From the NCBI GenBank assembly GCA_004299845.1, contig CP036201.1:1798001-1862000 (forward strand): a stretch of DNA of 64,000 bases, given 5' to 3'. The position numbers and the translations under genes were made by a program. This document shows positions 61,335 to 64,000 of this stretch, in pieces. This DNA is from Verrucomicrobia bacterium S94 (GTDB lineage: Bacteria > Verrucomicrobiota > Kiritimatiellia > Kiritimatiellales > Pontiellaceae). The notes beneath the pieces are model-generated. The model did no database searches and had not been told where the DNA came from. It was given only the letters and a program-made list of their open reading frames with translations. How positions within the stretch are numbered: position 1 is the stretch's first letter; every line of letters starts with the position of its first letter.

Positions 61335-62660
61335 ATGAAGTACCCGTATTTTGCTGCACTTATTCTAGGGTGCTCACTTTCTTTGCAGGCCGGAACACAG
61401 CTTTCTTTTGAAACAGAAACGAAAACCCGCATCGATTATGAGGGTCACAAAACGAATATAGTTCATGCGGGTTCTCTATCGGTCTATCTGGGGGCCGATG
61501 TAATCGACATGGCCGCAAAAAACGACATCAGAATCTACGACTATAAAACCCGAAAAATCCACACCTCCTCCGGAAACGGCTTCCAGCAAAGTTCCCTCTA
61601 TAGCGACATCGGCTTCCGTTCCGCCGAATTTCGAAACCGGCTTAAAATCGGCGATATGCTGGCCGCAGCCGGTATGCAGGAAAACCCGATGGATCGGGTT
61701 CTGATGGAACATCTTTTTTCAATGCGATCCGGAAAAGCGGCAGAATTAAAACGGCAGAACAGGAAAACGGAAATCCAGATAAGCCATAACGCAAAACCGC
61801 TGCTCTCTTACAGCACCAACGGGATATCAGCTCAAAACCAGCTGAAGGCACCCTTTTTCGTTTTCCTTCGAATCAGATTCGGAATTCATCCCGATATCAT
61901 CGACGAACTGACCACACTGGATTATATCCCCGAACAACTGATCATCAATCAGTACAACACCGGGCAACAGGAGGAAATCAGCCTCAAACTCACCGAAGTC
62001 AGTACAGATGCCCGCCGCCCGGAACGGGATCTGCAGAAAAACCGGATTTCCAATCCCGCTTCCGTTTACGTTCCGGCTCAGAAAGCCATGCAGATGAGCA
62101 GGTCCGACTATGATGCCGCATGCACATCTCTCTTAACCCGCGCCTCCGAACACGCAGGGGAAGGTGAAATGCTGGACGCCGCATGCCTGTTTTTAAGCGC
62201 CGGACTTGCAACCGGTATACAGGATATGCCCGCCGCCTTTTTCGACTGGAAGGAAAGCATCATCGCCGACCCGGATGTGACAGCCATGTTTTCCGCACTC
62301 TCCCCCCGGTCAGAGGAAGAAGCTGAAAAAGCCCTTGAAACCCTGGATAGACTCTATAACAAAACCGCTGACGGAAAATTCACACTCCTGATCTTTAAAG
62401 CCAACATCCTTGAATCACTGGGAAAACCCGAAGAAGCGACCGAATGTTTTATCAAAGCACTCGGTCAGGAACCGGCCATTGTCGGCGCATGGAAAGACCT
62501 TGGCAACATCTACTACAACATGTTCAACACACAGGAGGCATGGACATGCTGGGATACCGCACGCGCGCTCAATCCGCAACATCCCTTCCTCAAGGAAATC
62601 CGGGAACTCGAACGATCCCTCGAAAAACAAAACCCCGGTTTCTTTCCGCCTTCCCCGTAA
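61335..62660 (+). CDS. Secreted protein with C-terminal TPR-like repeats
   Basis: A 441-residue exported protein. A signal peptide (MKYPYFAALILGCSLSLQA) is followed by a beta-rich N-terminal half of unknown type. A helical second half has repeats such as ILESLGKPEEATECFIKALG and GAWKDLGNIYYNMFNTQEAW. It may act in envelope protein assembly, but there is no direct evidence. TCGGAGGATCTACG precedes the ATG. Confidence 0.65.
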   Translation: MKYPYFAALILGCSLSLQAGTQLSFETETKTRIDYEGHKTNIVHAGSLSVYLGADVIDMAAKNDIRIYDYKTRKIHTSSGNGFQQSSLYSDIGFRSAEFRNRLKIGDMLAAAGMQENPMDRVLMEHLFSMRSGKAAELKRQNRKTEIQISHNAKPLLSYSTNGISAQNQLKAPFFVFLRIRFGIHPDIIDELTTLDYIPEQLIINQYNTGQQEEISLKLTEVSTDARRPERDLQKNRISNPASVYVPAQKAMQMSRSDYDAACTSLLTRASEHAGEGEMLDAACLFLSAGLATGIQDMPAAFFDWKESIIADPDVTAMFSALSPRSEEEAEKALETLDRLYNKTADGKFTLLIFKANILESLGKPEEATECFIKALGQEPAIVGAWKDLGNIYYNMFNTQEAWTCWDTARALNPQHPFLKEIRELERSLEKQNPGFFPPSP

Positions 62661-62852
62661 CCGCACCCTTGAAAGAGCATCATCGATAAAATCCGGCCCT
62701 TTTCACACTTTCATATACAGAATCCGTACTTTTCAATATTTATCTTCCGCATTCACAGCCCCTTTCTCTTCCGGAATATCCCGTGTCTGAATGTCCACAC
62801 ACAAATGCGTAAATAATTTCCAATCTCAGGAAAAATGAGAGATCATCGCTGA

Positions 62853-63047
62853 ATGATCACACTCACAAAAGTTTCCTATGTTCACGAAGCCGATTTTCTG
62901 CGAATGAGACTCGAAGAAGCTGGTATCGAGTGTTTTATTCCGGACGAAAATTTAGCCGCTATTTATCCGCTTTACTCCGGGGCCATTGGCGGAATCCGCA
63001 TACAGGTTCATGAGAAAGATCTGGAGCGGGCAAGACAGCTCCTTTAA
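62853..63047 (+). CDS. DUF2007-like small protein
   Basis: A 64-residue protein with the DUF2007 pattern: VSYVHEADFLRMRLEEAGIE, an Asp-Glu turn, GGIRIQVHEKDLERARQLL. The family is annotated as putative signal transducing and related to the PII-like fold; the role is unknown. Confidence 0.75.
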   Translation: MITLTKVSYVHEADFLRMRLEEAGIECFIPDENLAAIYPLYSGAIGGIRIQVHEKDLERARQLL

Positions 63048-63157
63048 AGCCAGCCAACCCGTGGCAAAAAACTGCATGCATTTTACGGAATGCCGCATTT
63101 CGGGCTCGGTTTCATTTGCTATCTTTCAACCTTTGTAAAACCGGATTAAGGAATGGG

Positions 63158-64000
63158 ATGATGAAACACGCTCTGATTTTTACCGCCCTGCTGGCCACAG
63201 CCGGACTCGGCCGGGCAGCCGGCGATGAACGGCCGAACATTATCTGGCTGATGGCCGAGGATATGGGAACCGATCTGGAATGTTACGGCATGCCGGCCGT
63301 CAGAACACCGAACCTCAATAAAATGGCCGAAGAGGGTATTCTTTTTAAGCACGCCTACGTCGCCAACCCCATCTGCTCACCAAGCCGCTCCTCCATGATG
63401 GTCGGCTGCAACCAGACACTCTTCGACGCTCATCACCATCGCTCCAACCGCGACAAACCGATTCCGGAACCCTATAAACCGTTCACAGTTTTTCTGCGAG
63501 ATGCCGGCTATACCTGTATTCTCGGCAGCGAATATGTTCTCAGCAACGGCCGTAAAATCGACTGCAATTTCAAGCATGAACCAACCGGACCTTACGATGG
63601 AGTTGAGCACTTCGGCCTCTTTGACAAACTGGATGTGGCCACGCCTGAAGATCAGCCGTTTTTCCAGCAGATTCAGCACAAAGTGACGCATCGCGGTGAC
63701 TGGTGGAATAAAATCCGCAAGGAATCCAAACATCCGGTTTCCGTTGATGACGTGGTTCTGCCGCCCTGGATTGCGGATACGCCGGAAACGCGTTACGACT
63801 GGGCCGCCTATCTCGATACCGTTGAATATATGGACAACGAGGTCGGTATTATCCTTGAGGATTTAAAAACCAAAGGACTGGATAAAAATACCATCGTTGT
63901 TTTCATCGCCGACAACGGCCGCTGTAATCTCCGCGGCAAAGGCTATCTCCACGATACCGGAACCCATGTTCCCATGATTGTCTGGGGACCGGGACTCATT
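63158..64000 (+). CDS. Sulfatase, formylglycine type (cut by right edge)
   Basis: The frame is open from ATG 63158 to the window end (281 codons). A signal peptide (MMKHALIFTALLATAGLGRA) is followed by the alkaline-phosphatase fold start RPNIIWLMAEDMGTDLECYG and the Cys-type sulfatase motif ICSPSRSSMM, whose Cys is converted to formylglycine. Further marks are FLRDAGYTCILGSEY and VVFIADNGR. It should desulfate a carbohydrate or other ester outside the cytoplasm. The substrate cannot be read from this part. A second ATG at 63161 is equally possible. Confidence 0.9.
   Translation, partial: MMKHALIFTALLATAGLGRAAGDERPNIIWLMAEDMGTDLECYGMPAVRTPNLNKMAEEGILFKHAYVANPICSPSRSSMMVGCNQTLFDAHHHRSNRDKPIPEPYKPFTVFLRDAGYTCILGSEYVLSNGRKIDCNFKHEPTGPYDGVEHFGLFDKLDVATPEDQPFFQQIQHKVTHRGDWWNKIRKESKHPVSVDDVVLPPWIADTPETRYDWAAYLDTVEYMDNEVGIILEDLKTKGLDKNTIVVFIADNGRCNLRGKGYLHDTGTHVPMIVWGPGLI

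Noticed and set aside
1-64000. CRISPR array or cas genes
   Set aside because: No regularly spaced direct repeats and no Cas-like proteins were seen.

Overview
The window is bacterial chromosome from what looks like the PVC superphylum, most likely a Kiritimatiellota-type marine or anaerobic bacterium. This is inferred from a formylglycine sulfatase, a PEP-CTERM protein together with an exosortase/EpsI pair, an SHD1-like secreted protein, two-subunit glycine dehydrogenase, lysylatable EF-P with EpmA, and a NrfHA ammonifying nitrite reductase. No 16S rRNA gene is present, so the placement rests on gene content only.

Layout. 1-9.6 kb: uvrC (cut by the left edge), a metal-efflux-type permease, a NarL-type response regulator, RNase P RNA, a CdsZ-like zinc-ribbon coiled-coil protein, pyrE, nrfHA, mtaB and a methyltransferase. 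9.6-17.2 kb: rnc, then a five-gene peptide ABC transporter operon (oppA-B-C-D-F, with oppB frameshifted) downstream of tpiA and secG. 17.6-21.5 kb: a frameshifted PEP-CTERM protein and polA. 21.6-25.5 kb: a mobile island with IS1380, IS630, a 133-bp dispersed repeat and a decayed vapBC toxin-antitoxin pair. 25.5-34.2 kb: a basic coiled-coil protein, a hybrid histidine kinase without its phosphoacceptor His, a membrane-fused DNA glycosylase, gatCAB and exosortase/EpsI. 34.4-39.2 kb: tRNA-Gly, tRNA-Arg, murC, murG, a small membrane protein, epmA and efp. 39.3-48.3 kb: an SHD1-like secreted protein, deoC, a DUF4230-like protein, a frameshifted EEP-family hydrolase, cardiolipin synthase, a TPR protein, two secreted proteins, ferritin, folD and a DUF4870-like protein. 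48.5-50.2 kb: the second copy of the dispersed repeat and an IS1182 element with a clear 4-bp target duplication. 50.2-54.7 kb: a Cys/Lys-rich exported peptide and gcvT-gcvPA-gcvPB. 54.8-60.6 kb: four tandem four-TM sensor kinases followed by cstA. 60.7-64 kb: folE, a secreted TPR protein, a DUF2007-like protein and the start of a sulfatase.

The most unusual feature is the kinase cluster. Three members keep the phosphoacceptor motif ELHD but have lost the N-box Asn and the glycine lid of the ATPase domain. The fourth keeps the N-box and the GMGL lid but has Asn in place of the phosphoacceptor His. This complementary loss suggests a kinase split over separate polypeptides that works by trans-phosphorylation. 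The orphan NarL-type regulator at 2.6 kb is a possible output, and the adjacent CstA a possible target or partner.

Three genes (oppB, the PEP-CTERM gene and the EEP hydrolase) are each broken by the lack of one G in a G run on the coding strand. A common cause, such as assembly error in homopolymers, should be excluded before any of them is called a pseudogene.
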